From: Luteimonas rhizosphaerae
GTDB taxonomy: Bacteria > Pseudomonadota > Gammaproteobacteria > Xanthomonadales > Xanthomonadaceae
Length of the DNA stretch: 64,000 nt
Assembly (NCBI RefSeq): GCF_002849595.1
Contig: NZ_NRQR01000026.1
Span: 372,001-436,000, forward strand
Reading direction: 5' to 3'
Shown here: positions 18,207 through 27,885 of the stretch, one piece after another
How positions within the stretch are numbered: position 1 is the first letter of the stretch
How the letters are laid out: the number at the start of each line of letters is the position of its first letter
The notes under the pieces: generated by a model
What the model was told of the DNA's origin: nothing
The model's input: only the letters and a program-made list of their open reading frames with translations
The model's database searches: none
Translations under genes and position numbers: made by a program

Positions 18207-19373
18207 TCAGCGCCCGGCGAGCGCGTCGACGATGTTCAGGCGCATGGCGCGGACGGCGGGCAAGGCGCCGACCAGCAGGCCGATCGCGATCATCAGGCCC
18301 AGGCCCAGCAGCCAGCTGTTGGCGGTGATGCCGGGCAGCTGGATCATGCCGCCGCTGCCGGCGGTGACGATCTGGCCCGCGACCGCCGCCAGGCCCAGGC
18401 CGACGACGCCGCCGACCAGCACCAGCGTCACCGATTCGGCCAGCACCAGCAGCAGCACGCTGGTGCTGGAGAAACCGATGGTCTTGAGCACCGCGAGTTC
18501 GGAGGTCCGTTCGCGCACCGCCTGCGCCATCGTGTTGCCGGTCAGCAGCAGCAGGGTGAAGAACACCGCGCCCATGATCGAGCCGACGATCAGGCCGACA
18601 TCCGCCATCTGCTTGAGCTGCGAGGCGAACGCGGCGGCCTCGGTCATCGTGCGCGTTTCGTCGGGCGAGTTCATCGACAGCGCGTCGATCGCCTTCGCCG
18701 CCCGGTCGGCGCGGCGCACGTCGGACACGCGGCTGACGTACCAGCCGACGTCGCCGTCGACGTAGGGCGTCGACTCCTCGAAGTAGTCGTAGTGCAGCAG
18801 CAACAGCTGGTCGTTGAAGCCGCCGGATTCCGCGTCGCGCGGACGCAGGGTGCCGACGATGTCGAAGGACCAGTTCAGGCTGCCGTCGCTGTTGGGGAAG
18901 ATCGACGACATCAGCGGGATGCGGTCGCCGACCTTCCAGCCGAAGCGCTGCATCAGCTTCTCGCCGACCAGCACGCCGGTGCGGGTGCGCGCGAACGCGT
19001 CGCGCTCGGCCGGGTCGACCTCGATTTCCGGATACAGGTCGAGGTAGTTCGACGCGACCGCGAAGCTGAAGATCTGGTTGCGCTCGTTCTGGTACACGCC
19101 GCCGAACCAGTTGGCGTAGGTCACCGCCTCGATGTTGTCGACCGCCTCGATGCGTCGGGCCAGCGACATGGGCAGCGTCTCGATGAAGGACAGCCGCGAC
19201 GAGGTCTGCAGGCGCTGCGCGCCGTCGGCGTTCTGGCCCATCTGGGTGAACGCGACGCGGATGCCGTCGAGCAGCCCGAACAGCAGGAACGCCGCGATGA
19301 TCGACGCCAGCGTCAGGAAGGTGCGGGTCTTGCGCCGGAACAGCGCCGCCCAGATCAGGTGCAGGTATTTCAT
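18207..19373 (-). CDS. MacB/FtsX-type ABC transporter permease (first copy)
   Basis: Inner-membrane permease of 388 residues, paralogous to the neighbouring downstream permease. It has one N-terminal transmembrane helix after a short cytosolic start ([27 protein letters not shown]) and a periplasmic MacB-PCD domain. Three C-terminal helices of the FtsX domain include [25 protein letters not shown] and [23 protein letters not shown]. The substrate cannot be assigned; relatives export antibiotics, peptides or lipids. It is separated from the ATPase gene by 46 bp and from the second permease gene by 10 bp. Confidence 0.88.
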   Translation of the reverse strand: MKYLHLIWAALFRRKTRTFLTLASIIAAFLLFGLLDGIRVAFTQMGQNADGAQRLQTSSRLSFIETLPMSLARRIEAVDNIEAVTYANWFGGVYQNERNQIFSFAVASNYLDLYPEIEVDPAERDAFARTRTGVLVGEKLMQRFGWKVGDRIPLMSSIFPNSDGSLNWSFDIVGTLRPRDAESGGFNDQLLLLHYDYFEESTPYVDGDVGWYVSRVSDVRRADRAAKAIDALSMNSPDETRTMTEAAAFASQLKQMADVGLIVGSIMGAVFFTLLLLTGNTMAQAVRERTSELAVLKTIGFSSTSVLLLVLAESVTLVLVGGVVGLGLAAVAGQIVTAGSGGMIQLPGITANSWLLGLGLMIAIGLLVGALPAVRAMRLNIVDALAGR

Positions 19374-19419
19374 GGGATGTCCTGCGGAAGGTTGGCGCGG
19401 GAGTGACGGGCTGCGGCGC

Positions 19420-20109
19420 TCACGCCGCCGCGTCGTGGTCGCCGACCAGCGAGCCCTTGTCGAGGTGCAGCGTGTGGCTGGCGTACTCGGCGGCCTTGGG
19501 GTCGTGGGTGACCATGACGATGGTCTTGCCGTGCTCGCGGTTGAGCGTCTGCAGCAGGCCGAGGATGTCCTCGGCCGACTGGCGGTCGAGATCGCCGGTC
19601 GGTTCGTCGCAGATCAGCAGCGTCGGGTCGGAGACGATCGCCCGCGCGATCGCCACGCGCTGCTGCTGGCCGCCCGAGAGTTCGTTGGGCTTGTGCGAGG
19701 TGCGGTCCGCGAGGCCGACGAGGGTCAGCGCGATCTGCGCGTTGCGCTTGCGCTGCGCACCGCCGAGCTTGGTCAGCAGCAGCGGCAGCTCGACGTTCTT
19801 CTGCGCGGTGAGCGCCGGCATCAGGTTGTAGAACTGGAACACGTAGCCGACGTTGTGGCTGCGCCATGTCGACAGCTGGCCGCCGCTCATGCGGTCGATG
19901 CGCTCGCCCTTGACCGCGATCTCGCCGCCGGTGGGCGTGTCGAGGCCACCGATCAGGTTCAGCAGCGTCGTCTTGCCCGAGCCCGACGGCCCCATCAGCG
20001 CGACGAAGTCGCCCTCGGCGATGTCCAGGTCGACGCCGTGCAGCACTTCGACCTTTTCAGGGCCGCGCTGGTACGTCTTGGTGAGATTGCGGATCGAGAC
20101 CAGTGCCAT
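19420..20109 (-). CDS. ABC transporter ATP-binding protein (MacB/LolD type)
   Basis: Cytosolic ATPase of 229 residues, the length of stand-alone LolD/MacB ATPases. It carries Walker [10 protein letters not shown], the ABC signature [15 protein letters not shown], Walker [13 protein letters not shown] and the switch His in VMVTHDP. The start at 20109 ([16 protein letters not shown]) is the normal N-terminus of the family. It energises the two FtsX-type permeases encoded downstream. The adaptor gene lies 118 bp upstream on the same strand. Confidence 0.94.
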   Translation of the reverse strand: MALVSIRNLTKTYQRGPEKVEVLHGVDLDIAEGDFVALMGPSGSGKTTLLNLIGGLDTPTGGEIAVKGERIDRMSGGQLSTWRSHNVGYVFQFYNLMPALTAQKNVELPLLLTKLGGAQRKRNAQIALTLVGLADRTSHKPNELSGGQQQRVAIARAIVSDPTLLICDEPTGDLDRQSAEDILGLLQTLNREHGKTIVMVTHDPKAAEYASHTLHLDKGSLVGDHDAAA

Positions 20110-20227
20110 GTGCTTCCCCGTCGTTGTGGGCCGTGACGCGCACGGCCGCCGATGTCGTCGCCGCGCCCGGCGCAGTGTGCTGCGATGCCGGCCGGCGCAC
20201 GCCCCCCGCGCGCCGCTCCGATTCTGC

Positions 20228-21460
20228 CTACTCCGCGTCGCCCGGCTGCACGCGGGCGCCGTCCTCGAGCGCGTCGTCCGGGTCGAGCACCAGCTCGTCG
20301 CCGGCCGCGAGGCCCTCGAGGATTTCCACATTGCCGCCGATCCGCTCGCCCGTGCGCACCGCGCGTCGGACCGCGCGTTCGTCCTCGACGACGAACGCGA
20401 CGTCGGCGCCGTCGCGCTCGACGATCGCCGCCGCCGGCACGCGCACGTGGCGCGGCGCATCGGCGTCGCCGGCGGGCCGCGCCTGTTCGAGGAAGCTGAC
20501 CGTCGCGCCCATGTCGGGCACGATCCGCGCGTCCTTGGCGTCCAGCGCGATGCGCACCTTGACCGTCGCCTTGCCGCGGTCGGCGGTCGGCACGATGGCG
20601 ATGACGCTGCCGGGGATCTTCCAGTCCTGGTAGGCGTTGAGCGTGGTCTCGACCGGCATGCCGGGCTGCACGCGGCCGATGTAGGACTCGCCGACATCGA
20701 CTTCCACTTCCAGCGACTCCATGTCGACGATGGTGCCGATGCCGGTGCGGGTGAAGCCGCCGCCGGCCGACAGCGGCGAGACGATCTCGCCCGGCTGCGC
20801 GGCCTTGGCGACGACCACGCCGGCGAACGGCGCGCGCACCAGAGTGTCGTCGACGCCGATGCCGGAGATGCGCAGCTGTTCGCTGGCGACGGCGGTGTTG
20901 CGGCGCGCGGTGGCGAGCTGCGCGCGCAGCGCATCGCGCTGGGCGATGGCCTGTTCGTGCTGCGCCTTGGAGACCAGCTGCTGGCCGACCAGGGTCTGCA
21001 GGCGGCTGGCGTTCGCCTCGGCTTCCGCCAGTTGCGCCTGCACGCCGCCGACCTGGCTGCGCGCCGCTTCGAGCTGGGCGACCGACAGGTCGCGGCGCGC
21101 ATCGGCGTCGATCGGATCGAGCGTCGCCATGATCTCCCCGGCCTCGACATGCTGGCCTTCCTCGATCCGCACCTCGCGCACGCGGCCGGTGATCTTGGCC
21201 GACACCGTCGCCATGCGCCGGGCGACGACGTAGCCGCTGGCATCGAGTACCGAGCCGGCCGCGGCGCCGGACGCGGGCGAGGCGACGACGACGGTCTCGA
21301 CCGGTGTCGCGCGCGGGCCCAGCGCGAGCGCGGCGAGCGCCAGCAGCACCAGTACGGCCAGCGCGATGCCGAGCCCGATCCACAGCCCGCGCCGCGACGG
21401 GGGCGGCGGGGCACTGCGGTCGATCCGGAGTTCCTTGAGCAGATCTGCGTGTGTGTTCAT
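20228..21460 (-). CDS. Periplasmic adaptor (HlyD/MacA/RND membrane-fusion family)
   Basis: A 410-residue membrane-fusion protein anchored by one N-terminal transmembrane helix (about residues 25-48, LWIGLGIALAVLVLLALAALAL). A barrel-sandwich hybrid domain follows (ITGRVREVRIEEGQHVEAGEIMATLD), then a helical hairpin with Glu/Gln/Ala-rich heptads (about 115-170), beta-barrel and membrane-proximal domains. It would link the FtsX-type permease pair to an outer-membrane channel. No TolC-like gene lies nearby, so a channel encoded elsewhere is implied. First gene of the five-gene minus-strand operon. Confidence 0.9.
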   Translation of the reverse strand: MNTHADLLKELRIDRSAPPPPSRRGLWIGLGIALAVLVLLALAALALGPRATPVETVVVASPASGAAAGSVLDASGYVVARRMATVSAKITGRVREVRIEEGQHVEAGEIMATLDPIDADARRDLSVAQLEAARSQVGGVQAQLAEAEANASRLQTLVGQQLVSKAQHEQAIAQRDALRAQLATARRNTAVASEQLRISGIGVDDTLVRAPFAGVVVAKAAQPGEIVSPLSAGGGFTRTGIGTIVDMESLEVEVDVGESYIGRVQPGMPVETTLNAYQDWKIPGSVIAIVPTADRGKATVKVRIALDAKDARIVPDMGATVSFLEQARPAGDADAPRHVRVPAAAIVERDGADVAFVVEDERAVRRAVRTGERIGGNVEILEGLAAGDELVLDPDDALEDGARVQPGDAE

Positions 21461-21692
21461 CGTTCCATCAGACGGTGCGGACAGGCCGAGTGTGACCGCG
21501 GCTCCGGCGCGATTCCAATCCGCCGGACGTCACGCCCGGGCCGGCGGCGCGGTCGGTGCGTGTCGGTGGAGTCTGGCCGCCGGCAGGCCGTGCCGTCATG
21601 TGACGTCTGTCATGCGCTTCGGATGACGGCGGCGACTGCCGCGGACGGCCGCCGCGGCCGAGACTGCCGCCATCCCCGACAGGAGCGTCCCG
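21461..21692. other. Divergent regulatory gap between adaptor and ABC-2 operons
   Basis: 232 bp between two divergent operons, so it must carry both promoters. Short inverted GTGACG/TGACGT-like words occur around 21595-21615, but no operator or promoter could be assigned with confidence. Confidence 0.35.
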
Positions 21693-22643
21693 ATGTCCGC
21701 GAAGCCCGCGTTCCCTGATGCCACGCCGAGACCGCCGCTCGCCCGCCTGCGCGGCGTCTCGCGGACGCGGGGTCGCGTGCGTGCGCTCGACGGCATCGAC
21801 CTCGCGCTGCCGCCGGGCCAGGTCACCGCGCTGCTCGGCGTCAACGGTGCGGGCAAGACCACGGCGATCGAGATCCTGCTCGGCCTGCAGCCGGCCGACG
21901 GCGGCGAGGTCACGCTGTTCGACCGGCCTCCCTCGGACGCCGGGGTGCGCCGCCGGGTCGGGGTGATGCTGCAGCAGGCGCAGCTGCCCGAACGCCTGCA
22001 GGTCGGCGAGCTGCTCGCGCTGACGCGCAGTTGGTATCCAGATCCGCGCAGCGTCGCCGACTGCGTCGCCCTGGCGGGGCTCGAGGGGTTGCTCGGCCGC
22101 CGCTACGGCCGGCTGTCGGGCGGCCAGCAGCGCCGCGTGCAGTTCGCGCTCGCGCTGTGCGGGCGGCCGCGGCTGCTGTTCCTCGACGAACCGACGACCG
22201 GGCTCGACATCGGCGCGCGCCAGCAGGTGTGGCGCGCGATCCGGCAGCTGGTCGCGGACGGCGTCGGCATCCTGCTGACCACGCATTACCTGGAGGAAGC
22301 CGAGGCACTGGCCGACCGCGTCGTCGTGCTCGACGCGGGCCGCGTGCGCGCCGACGGCAGCGTCGCGGAGGTGCGCGCGCAGGTCGCCCAGCGCCGCATC
22401 CGCTGCACGACGGAGGTGCCGGCCGACCGCGTCGCGACGTGGCCGGGCGTGCGCAGCGCGGCGCGCGTCGACGGGCAGCTCGTGGTCGTGGCCGAGCAGG
22501 TCGAGGTCGTGTTGCGCCGCTTGCTGGCCGAGGACGCGGCGCTCGCCGATCTCGACGTGCAGCGCGCCGGTCTCGCCGAGGCCTTCGTCGCGATGACCGC
22601 GACGCAGGCGACACCTCAGACCGCACGCGAGGAGACCGCATGA
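21693..22643 (+). CDS. ABC transporter ATP-binding protein (ABC-2/NatA type)
   Basis: Cytosolic ATPase of 310 residues. It has Walker A GVNGAGKTT, signature RLSGGQQRRVQFALAL, Walker B LLFLDEPTTGLD and switch His in TTHYLEEAE. A C-terminal extension of about 80 residues after the ATPase core is usual in NatA/DrrA/YadG-type proteins. It energises the ABC-2 permease whose ATG overlaps its stop codon. With the histidine kinase and response regulator downstream, the locus looks like a self-regulated efflux module, but the substrate is unknown. Confidence 0.92.
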   Translation: MSAKPAFPDATPRPPLARLRGVSRTRGRVRALDGIDLALPPGQVTALLGVNGAGKTTAIEILLGLQPADGGEVTLFDRPPSDAGVRRRVGVMLQQAQLPERLQVGELLALTRSWYPDPRSVADCVALAGLEGLLGRRYGRLSGGQQRRVQFALALCGRPRLLFLDEPTTGLDIGARQQVWRAIRQLVADGVGILLTTHYLEEAEALADRVVVLDAGRVRADGSVAEVRAQVAQRRIRCTTEVPADRVATWPGVRSAARVDGQLVVVAEQVEVVLRRLLAEDAALADLDVQRAGLAEAFVAMTATQATPQTAREETA

Positions 22644-23434
22644 TGGACACGACCCCGTTCGCCACCGCGCAGCCCCGCCGCGCCGACGCGCGCGTGCGCC
22701 TGTGGCGCTGCTACCTGCTCGAGACACGCTGCGAACTGCTGCGGCTGCTGCGCGAGCCGATGTACGTGATTCCGACGCTGCTGTTCCCGGCGCTGTTCTA
22801 CGCGATGTTCGGCCTGCTGATGGCCGGGCGCGCCGGCGACGAGGCGGCGCGCTATCTGCTGGCGACCTACGGCGTGTTCGGCGCGATGGGCGCCGGCCTG
22901 TTCGGGCTGTCGGTGACGCTGGCGATCGACCGCGAACGCGGCTTCTTCGCCCTGCGTCGCGCGCTGCCGGCGCCGCCAAGCGCGTGGCTCGTCGCGCGGA
23001 TGCTGATCGCGATGCTCTTCACGCTGGTCATCGTCGCGGAACTCGCCGCGCTGGCCACGCTGTTCGGGGGCGTGACGCTGGCGCCGGCGCAATGGGCGCT
23101 GCTGTGGACGGTGAGCGTGCTCGGCGCGTTGCCCTTCTGCGCGATCGGCTTGTACCTGGGCAGCATCGCCAGTGCCAACGCCGCGCCGGCGCTCGTCAAC
23201 CTGCTGTTCCTGCCGATGGCCTTCCTGTCGGGCCTGTGGCTGCCGTTGTCGATGCTGCCGGACGTGTTCGCGCGGCTGGCGCCACTATGGCCGGCCTGGC
23301 ACCTGGCGCAGATCGCGCTCGGCGTGGCGGGGCAGACGGGACCGCAGCCGCTGTGGCTGCACCTGCTGGTGCTGACGGTCGTGACGCTGGCCTGCGGCGT
23401 GCTCGCGTTGCGCCGGCTGGCGCGGGCGGTCTGA
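22640..23434 (+). CDS. ABC-2 type transporter permease
   Basis: Inner-membrane protein of 264 residues with six predicted helices. ABC-2 family features are the N-terminal amphipathic segment before helix 1 (ETRCELLRLLREPMYVIPTLLFPALFYAMFG) and the conserved DRERGFFALRRALPAPPSAWLVAR stretch. The C-terminal FLPMAFLSGLWLPLSMLP element occurs just before the last helices. Two consecutive ATG codons (22640 and 22643) are possible starts; the first overlaps the ATPase stop. It works with the preceding ATPase. Confidence 0.92.
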   Translation: MMDTTPFATAQPRRADARVRLWRCYLLETRCELLRLLREPMYVIPTLLFPALFYAMFGLLMAGRAGDEAARYLLATYGVFGAMGAGLFGLSVTLAIDRERGFFALRRALPAPPSAWLVARMLIAMLFTLVIVAELAALATLFGGVTLAPAQWALLWTVSVLGALPFCAIGLYLGSIASANAAPALVNLLFLPMAFLSGLWLPLSMLPDVFARLAPLWPAWHLAQIALGVAGQTGPQPLWLHLLVLTVVTLACGVLALRRLARAV

Positions 23435-23467
23435 GATCATGCATCCAACGGATTCGGGGAGAACGCA

Positions 23468-25327
23468 ATGACACGGAGACAGGGACTCGGCCAGCGTCGC
23501 TGGCCCGGGGTGGCCGCGGTGGCGGCGCTGGTCGCGGTGCTCGGCATCGCGGTGGCGATGCCGGCGCAGGAGCGGACGGCGGCTGCATCGCCACCGCCGG
23601 CATCGGACGCCAGCTTCGCCATTCGCGACGCGCGCATCTTCGATGGCGTCGACGTCATCGAGCGCGGCACGGTCGTGGTGCGCGACGGCCGGATCGAGGC
23701 GGTGGGCGCCGACGTCGGGGTGCCGGACGGCATCGCCGTCGTCGACGGGGCCGGCCGCACGCTGCTGCCCGGCCTGATCGACGCGCACGTGCATGCCTGG
23801 GGCGATGCGCAGGCCGACATGCTGCGCTTCGGCGTCACCAGCGGGATCGACATGCACGGCGTGGCCGGCCGGCTCGCGGCGCTGCGCAGGCAGCGCGAGG
23901 ACTCCGGCAACGCGACGCAGGCCGACCTGTGGGCGGCCGGCACGGCGGTCACGGCCGAAGGCGGCCACGGCACGCAGTACGGATTCCCGGTGCCCGCGGT
24001 CGCGGCGACGACCGACGTCGAGGCGTTCACCGCGCAGCGCATCGACGAGGGCGCGGATTTCATCAAGATCATCGTCGAGGACATGGGCAGCTACGGCGCC
24101 CGCCGGATCCCCACGCTCGATGCCGCGCAGGTGCGCAGCGCGGTCGCCGCCGCGCATGCGCGCGACCGGATCGCGGTCGCGCACGTGTCCACGCTGGACA
24201 GCGCGCGCATGGTGCTCGGAGCCGGCGTGGATGGGCTGGTGCACATGGTCGACGATGCGCCGATCGATCCTCCGTTCGTGCACGAGATCGCCGGGCGCGA
24301 CGGCTTCGTCATCCCGACCCTGGCGGTCATCGCATCGGTCGGCGGCGACGGCGACGGCGCGCGGCTGGCGGCGGATCCCGCCATCGCGCCGCGGCTGTCG
24401 GCGGGCCAGCGCGGCACGCTCGAGGCGGCGTTTCCCCTCGCCGCGAACCCGCAGCGCCTGCGCCATGCGATCGCCAGCGTCCGCATGCTGCACGACGCAG
24501 GCGTCCACATCCTGGCCGGCAGCGACGCGCCAAATCCGGGCACGGCGCAGGGCGCCAGCCTGCACGCCGAACTCGCACTGCTGATGCAGGCGGAGATGGC
24601 GCCCGAAGAGGTGCTGGCGTCGGCCACGTCGCTCCCGGCGGCGCGGTTCGGCCTGGCAGATCGCGGCCGCATCCTGCCGGGCTATCGCGCCGACCTGCTG
24701 TTGGTGGACGGCAATCCGCTGCGCGACATCCGCGACACCCGGCGCATCGCCAGGGTGTGGAAGAACGGCCATGCGGTGGAACTGGACGCGCCGGAACCGG
24801 TGCCGACGGCCGACGCGCCGGTCGCGCCCGTGGGCGCGGGTGTGATCAGCGATTTCGACGCCGGCCTGTCCGCGGCCTTCGGCAGCTGGGCGCCGACCAC
24901 CGACCAGATGGCCGGCGGCGCCTCGACCGTGGCGCAGGCGCGCATCGACGGCGGTGCCGACGGCTCGGCCGGCGCCCTGTCGGTCACCGGCGAGATCCTG
25001 CCGGGCTTCGCGTATCCGTGGTCGGGCGTGATGTTTTTTCCTGCCGCGCAGCCGATGCAGCCGGTGGACCTGTCGGCGCGCACCGAGCTGGTGTTCCGCG
25101 TGCGCGGCGACGGCCGCCGCTACAGCGCGATGCTGTTCTCCGGCGCGGCCCGGAACGCGATGCCGGCGATGCAGACCTTCGAAGCGGGCGACGCATGGAC
25201 CGAGGTGCGGCTGCCGCTCGCGGCCTTCCCCGGTGCCGACCTGTCGCAGGTGCGGGGCATCGCCTGGACCGCCGGGCCGCCGGCCGGCACGTTCGCCTTC
25301 GCGATCGACGATGTGGAACTGCGCTGA
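23468..25327 (+). CDS. Exported amidohydrolase with C-terminal CIA30/CBM11-like domain
   Basis: A 619-residue protein. An N-terminal signal peptide or anchor (about 10-33) precedes an amidohydrolase-superfamily barrel with metal ligands in LIDAHVHAWG and a later His in VAHVSTLD. The catalytic Asp is in LAGSDAPNPG, followed by the usual closing beta-sandwich (GRILPGYRADLLLVDGNPLRDI). After residue about 455 a separate domain begins (ISDFDAGLSAAFGSW to FAFAIDDVELR) that resembles CIA30/CBM11-type beta-sandwiches. Substrate unknown; relatives include prolidase/imidazolonepropionase-like enzymes. It lies between an ABC-2 transporter and a two-component system on the same strand. Confidence 0.82.
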   Translation: MTRRQGLGQRRWPGVAAVAALVAVLGIAVAMPAQERTAAASPPPASDASFAIRDARIFDGVDVIERGTVVVRDGRIEAVGADVGVPDGIAVVDGAGRTLLPGLIDAHVHAWGDAQADMLRFGVTSGIDMHGVAGRLAALRRQREDSGNATQADLWAAGTAVTAEGGHGTQYGFPVPAVAATTDVEAFTAQRIDEGADFIKIIVEDMGSYGARRIPTLDAAQVRSAVAAAHARDRIAVAHVSTLDSARMVLGAGVDGLVHMVDDAPIDPPFVHEIAGRDGFVIPTLAVIASVGGDGDGARLAADPAIAPRLSAGQRGTLEAAFPLAANPQRLRHAIASVRMLHDAGVHILAGSDAPNPGTAQGASLHAELALLMQAEMAPEEVLASATSLPAARFGLADRGRILPGYRADLLLVDGNPLRDIRDTRRIARVWKNGHAVELDAPEPVPTADAPVAPVGAGVISDFDAGLSAAFGSWAPTTDQMAGGASTVAQARIDGGADGSAGALSVTGEILPGFAYPWSGVMFFPAAQPMQPVDLSARTELVFRVRGDGRRYSAMLFSGAARNAMPAMQTFEAGDAWTEVRLPLAAFPGADLSQVRGIAWTAGPPAGTFAFAIDDVELR

Positions 25328-25407
25328 CATGGCGGGCGCGTCGCCGACCGCCGGCGCGATCGCGTCGGCACCGCGCGACGCGGCTGCATGAGCAGGCCCG
25401 GGCCGGC

Positions 25408-25413
25408 TACGCT
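25408..25413 (+). promoter_or_regulatory. Candidate -10 element at the histidine kinase start
   Basis: TACGCT at 25408-25413 lies 7 nt before ATG 25421, a leaderless-type arrangement. It favours 25421 over the upstream in-frame ATG at 25388. Confidence 0.35.
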
Positions 25414-25420
25414 GCAGGCC

Positions 25421-26602
25421 ATGTCCGACGCCGCCCGCCTCGATGCCCTCCGTCGGTACACCGGCCTGCGGCCGGCGCCGGATTCGGTCGTCGGCGCGGC
25501 GCTGCGGCAGGGCCGGCCGGTCTGGACCGAAGGCATCCATGTGCTGTGGTCGGTGTGGGTGTTCGTGGTGCCGGTCTTCTCGCCCTACGGTTACGACCTG
25601 CGCTGGGCGCTGCTGACGTTGCTGACGTATCCGGTGTTCCTCGCGCTGTTCGCGGGCGCCCTGCTGTTGCCGCAGCGGCGCGCGCCGTGGTGCGCGCTGG
25701 GGATGATCGTGCTGTGCCTGGCGCTGCTGCCCTGGTACGTGTCGGGACTGAGCTACTTCGTCTTCGGCTGCGTGTTTCTCGGCGCGCTGTCGCGGCACGC
25801 GCTGTGGCGCTACGTCGTCACGCTGCTCCTGCTCAACGCGGTGCTGATGGTATGGGCGCGGCAGTTCGGGTATCCGTGGTCGGCGATCGGCTGGCTGCCG
25901 GTCACCACGCTGGTGATCGGGCTGCTGGTGCACGTGGAGCATTTGAAGCACGCGCAGGACGCCGCACTGCGGCTGTCGCACGACGAGGTGCGCCGGCTCG
26001 CCGCCGTCGCCGAGCGCGAGCGCATCGGGCGCGACCTGCACGACCTGCTCGGCCACACGCTGTCGATGGTCGCGCTGAAGGCGGATCTCGCCGCGAAGCT
26101 GGTGCCGCGCGATCCCGCAGGCGCGCAGCGCGAGATCGGCGAGGTGGGCGGCATCGCGCGCGACGCGCTGGCGCAGATGCGCCAGGCCGTCAGCGGCATC
26201 CGCGCGAGTGGCCTCGCCGCGGAACTGGCCTCGGCGCGACTGCTGCTGGAAACGGACGGCGTCGCCTTCGACTACGCGCTCGACGAGGCCGTCGCGACGG
26301 CAGGGCTGCCCGCCGATGTCGAGAATGCGCTGGCCATGACGCTGCGCGAAGCGGCGACCAACGTGCAGCGTCACGCGCACGCGCGCAGTGCGCGGGCGAC
26401 GTTCTCGCGCGACGGCGATGCGGTGCGGCTGCAGGTGCACGACGACGGCCGCGGCGGCGACATCGCCGCGGGCAATGGGCTGACCGGCATGCGCGAACGC
26501 ATCGAGGCACTGGGCGGGCGCCTGCGCATCGACGGCAGCGCCGGCGGGACCCGCGTCGAGGCCTGGCTGCCGTTGCCCGGTACGGCGCTGCCGTCGCCAT
26601 GA
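25421..26602 (+). CDS. Sensor histidine kinase (DesK/NarX-type, HisKA_3)
   Basis: Membrane histidine kinase of 393 residues (404 if ATG 25388 is used). Four to six transmembrane helices occupy roughly residues 40-180 and no periplasmic sensor domain is visible. The HisKA_3 box RERIGRDLHDLLGHTLSMVALK places the phospho-accepting His at about residue 207. The HATPase domain follows with REAATNVQRHAHA (N box) and GNGLTGMRERI (G box). This architecture is the DesK/LiaS-like type that senses membrane state. Its cognate regulator is encoded 79 bp downstream. It probably controls the ABC-2 transporter upstream, an inference from proximity. Confidence 0.9.
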   Translation: MSDAARLDALRRYTGLRPAPDSVVGAALRQGRPVWTEGIHVLWSVWVFVVPVFSPYGYDLRWALLTLLTYPVFLALFAGALLLPQRRAPWCALGMIVLCLALLPWYVSGLSYFVFGCVFLGALSRHALWRYVVTLLLLNAVLMVWARQFGYPWSAIGWLPVTTLVIGLLVHVEHLKHAQDAALRLSHDEVRRLAAVAERERIGRDLHDLLGHTLSMVALKADLAAKLVPRDPAGAQREIGEVGGIARDALAQMRQAVSGIRASGLAAELASARLLLETDGVAFDYALDEAVATAGLPADVENALAMTLREAATNVQRHAHARSARATFSRDGDAVRLQVHDDGRGGDIAAGNGLTGMRERIEALGGRLRIDGSAGGTRVEAWLPLPGTALPSP

Positions 26603-26668
26603 CGGCGCGGCCTGCCGCGCGCGGCGTCCGCGTTCGCGTGCCGCATCGCCGTGCGCGTCCACGCCTGC

Positions 26669-26674
26669 TACGGT
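26669..26674 (+). promoter_or_regulatory. Candidate -10 element at the response regulator start
   Basis: TGCTACGGT contains TACGGT at 26669-26674, 7 nt before ATG 26682. No ribosome-binding site is visible, which fits a leaderless transcript. Confidence 0.3.
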
Positions 26675-26681
26675 CGCCGCG

Positions 26682-27311
26682 ATGACCACGTTGCCCGCTG
26701 CCGACGCCCCGATCCGCCTCGTGCTCGCCGAAGACCAGGCGATGGTCCGCGGCGCGCTGCGCGCACTGCTCGATCTGGAAGACGACCTGTCCGTCGTCGG
26801 TAGCGCGGCAGACGGCGAGAGCGCCTGGCGCGAGCTGCAGCGGCTGACGCCGGACCTGCTGGTGACCGATATCGAGATGCCGGGCCTGACCGGCCTGGAA
26901 CTCGCGCAGCGCATCCAGCGGCACGCGCTGCCGATCCGCGTCGTCATCGTCACGACCTTCGCCCGCGCCGGCTTCCTGCGCCGCGCGCTGGACGCGGGCG
27001 TCGCCGGCTACCTGCTCAAGGACGCGCCGGCCGAACATCTGGCCGAGGCGCTGCGCACCGTGCATCGCGGCGGCCGGGCGATCGATCCGCAGCTCGCACT
27101 CGATGCCTGGAGCGAGCCCGATCCGCTCAACGACCGCGAGCGCCAGGTGCTGCGACTGGCGGGCGAGGGCCGCACCGCGAACGAGATCGCCGCGCAGCTG
27201 CATCTCTCGCACGGCACCGTGCGCAACTACCTGTCCGAGGCGATCGGCAAGCTCGGCGTCGGCAACCGCATCGAGGCCTACCGGCTCGCGCGGCAGAAGG
27301 GCTGGCTGTAA
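26682..27311 (+). CDS. NarL/FixJ-family response regulator
   Basis: A 209-residue DNA-binding regulator. The receiver domain (about 10-125) has the acidic pair (ED, about residue 16), phospho-acceptor Asp63 in LLVTDIEMPGLTG and the Lys of LKDAPAEHL. The C-terminal LuxR-type helix-turn-helix reads LNDRERQVLRLAGEGRTANEIAAQLHLSHGTVRNYLSEAIGKLGVGNR. It is paired with the DesK-type kinase just upstream. Probable targets are the adjacent ABC-2 operon and perhaps the downstream membrane protein. Confidence 0.94.
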   Translation: MTTLPAADAPIRLVLAEDQAMVRGALRALLDLEDDLSVVGSAADGESAWRELQRLTPDLLVTDIEMPGLTGLELAQRIQRHALPIRVVIVTTFARAGFLRRALDAGVAGYLLKDAPAEHLAEALRTVHRGGRAIDPQLALDAWSEPDPLNDRERQVLRLAGEGRTANEIAAQLHLSHGTVRNYLSEAIGKLGVGNRIEAYRLARQKGWL

Positions 27312-27453
27312 CGCCGCGACGCCGGATGCGCGGCAGCGTGGTGAGCCCGCCCGCGTGCGCATCGTGGGCGCGCGTCCGAAGGCCACCGGCGGTGGCCGAT
27401 CGACGGACGCGTTACCCTCGCACGCTGCGATCCTGCACGTCCGGAGCCCGACC

Positions 27454-27885
27454 ATGTCCCTGCACACGCCCATGCCACTCGGCGCTCGCGTCGTCGCCCT
27501 GATCGCGCTGCTGTGGAACCTGTTCGGCGTGCTGATGTTCGTGCTGCAGATGTCGGTGACGCCGGAGCAGGCCGCGTTGCTGCCGCCCGCGCAGCAGCAG
27601 ATCAACGCGGCGATGCCCGAATGGGTGCTCGGCGTGTTCGGCGTCGCGGTCGTCGCCGGCACCGCGGGCGCGTTCGGCCTGCTGATCGCACGCCGCTGGG
27701 CGGTGCCGTTGCTGCTGCTGTCGCTGGTCGCGGTGGTCGTGCAGCTCACGGCGAGCTACCTGCTGACGCCGGTGTGGGCATTGACCGGCGCGTCGGGCGC
27801 GCTGTTGCCGGTGTTGCTGGTCGGCGTCGTCGGCGCGGTCTGGCTGTTCGCACGCGCCGCGGCCGGCCGCGGCTGGTTGCGCTGA
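27454..27885 (+). CDS. Small four-helix membrane protein
   Basis: A 143-residue inner-membrane protein with four hydrophobic helices (about 10-32, 55-77, 82-103 and 112-132) and no recognised catalytic motif. Similar unnamed proteins occur in related genomes, but I cannot assign a family. The start ATG 27454 follows a 142-bp gap after the response regulator, so it may be an independent unit or a regulon member. Function unknown. Confidence 0.7.
   Translation: MSLHTPMPLGARVVALIALLWNLFGVLMFVLQMSVTPEQAALLPPAQQQINAAMPEWVLGVFGVAVVAGTAGAFGLLIARRWAVPLLLLSLVAVVVQLTASYLLTPVWALTGASGALLPVLLVGVVGAVWLFARAAAGRGWLR

Noticed and set aside
23285..26953. 1222-codon minus-strand frame opposite the amidohydrolase and kinase
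   Set aside because: Antisense shadow of well-supported genes with high-GC composition; no domain visible.
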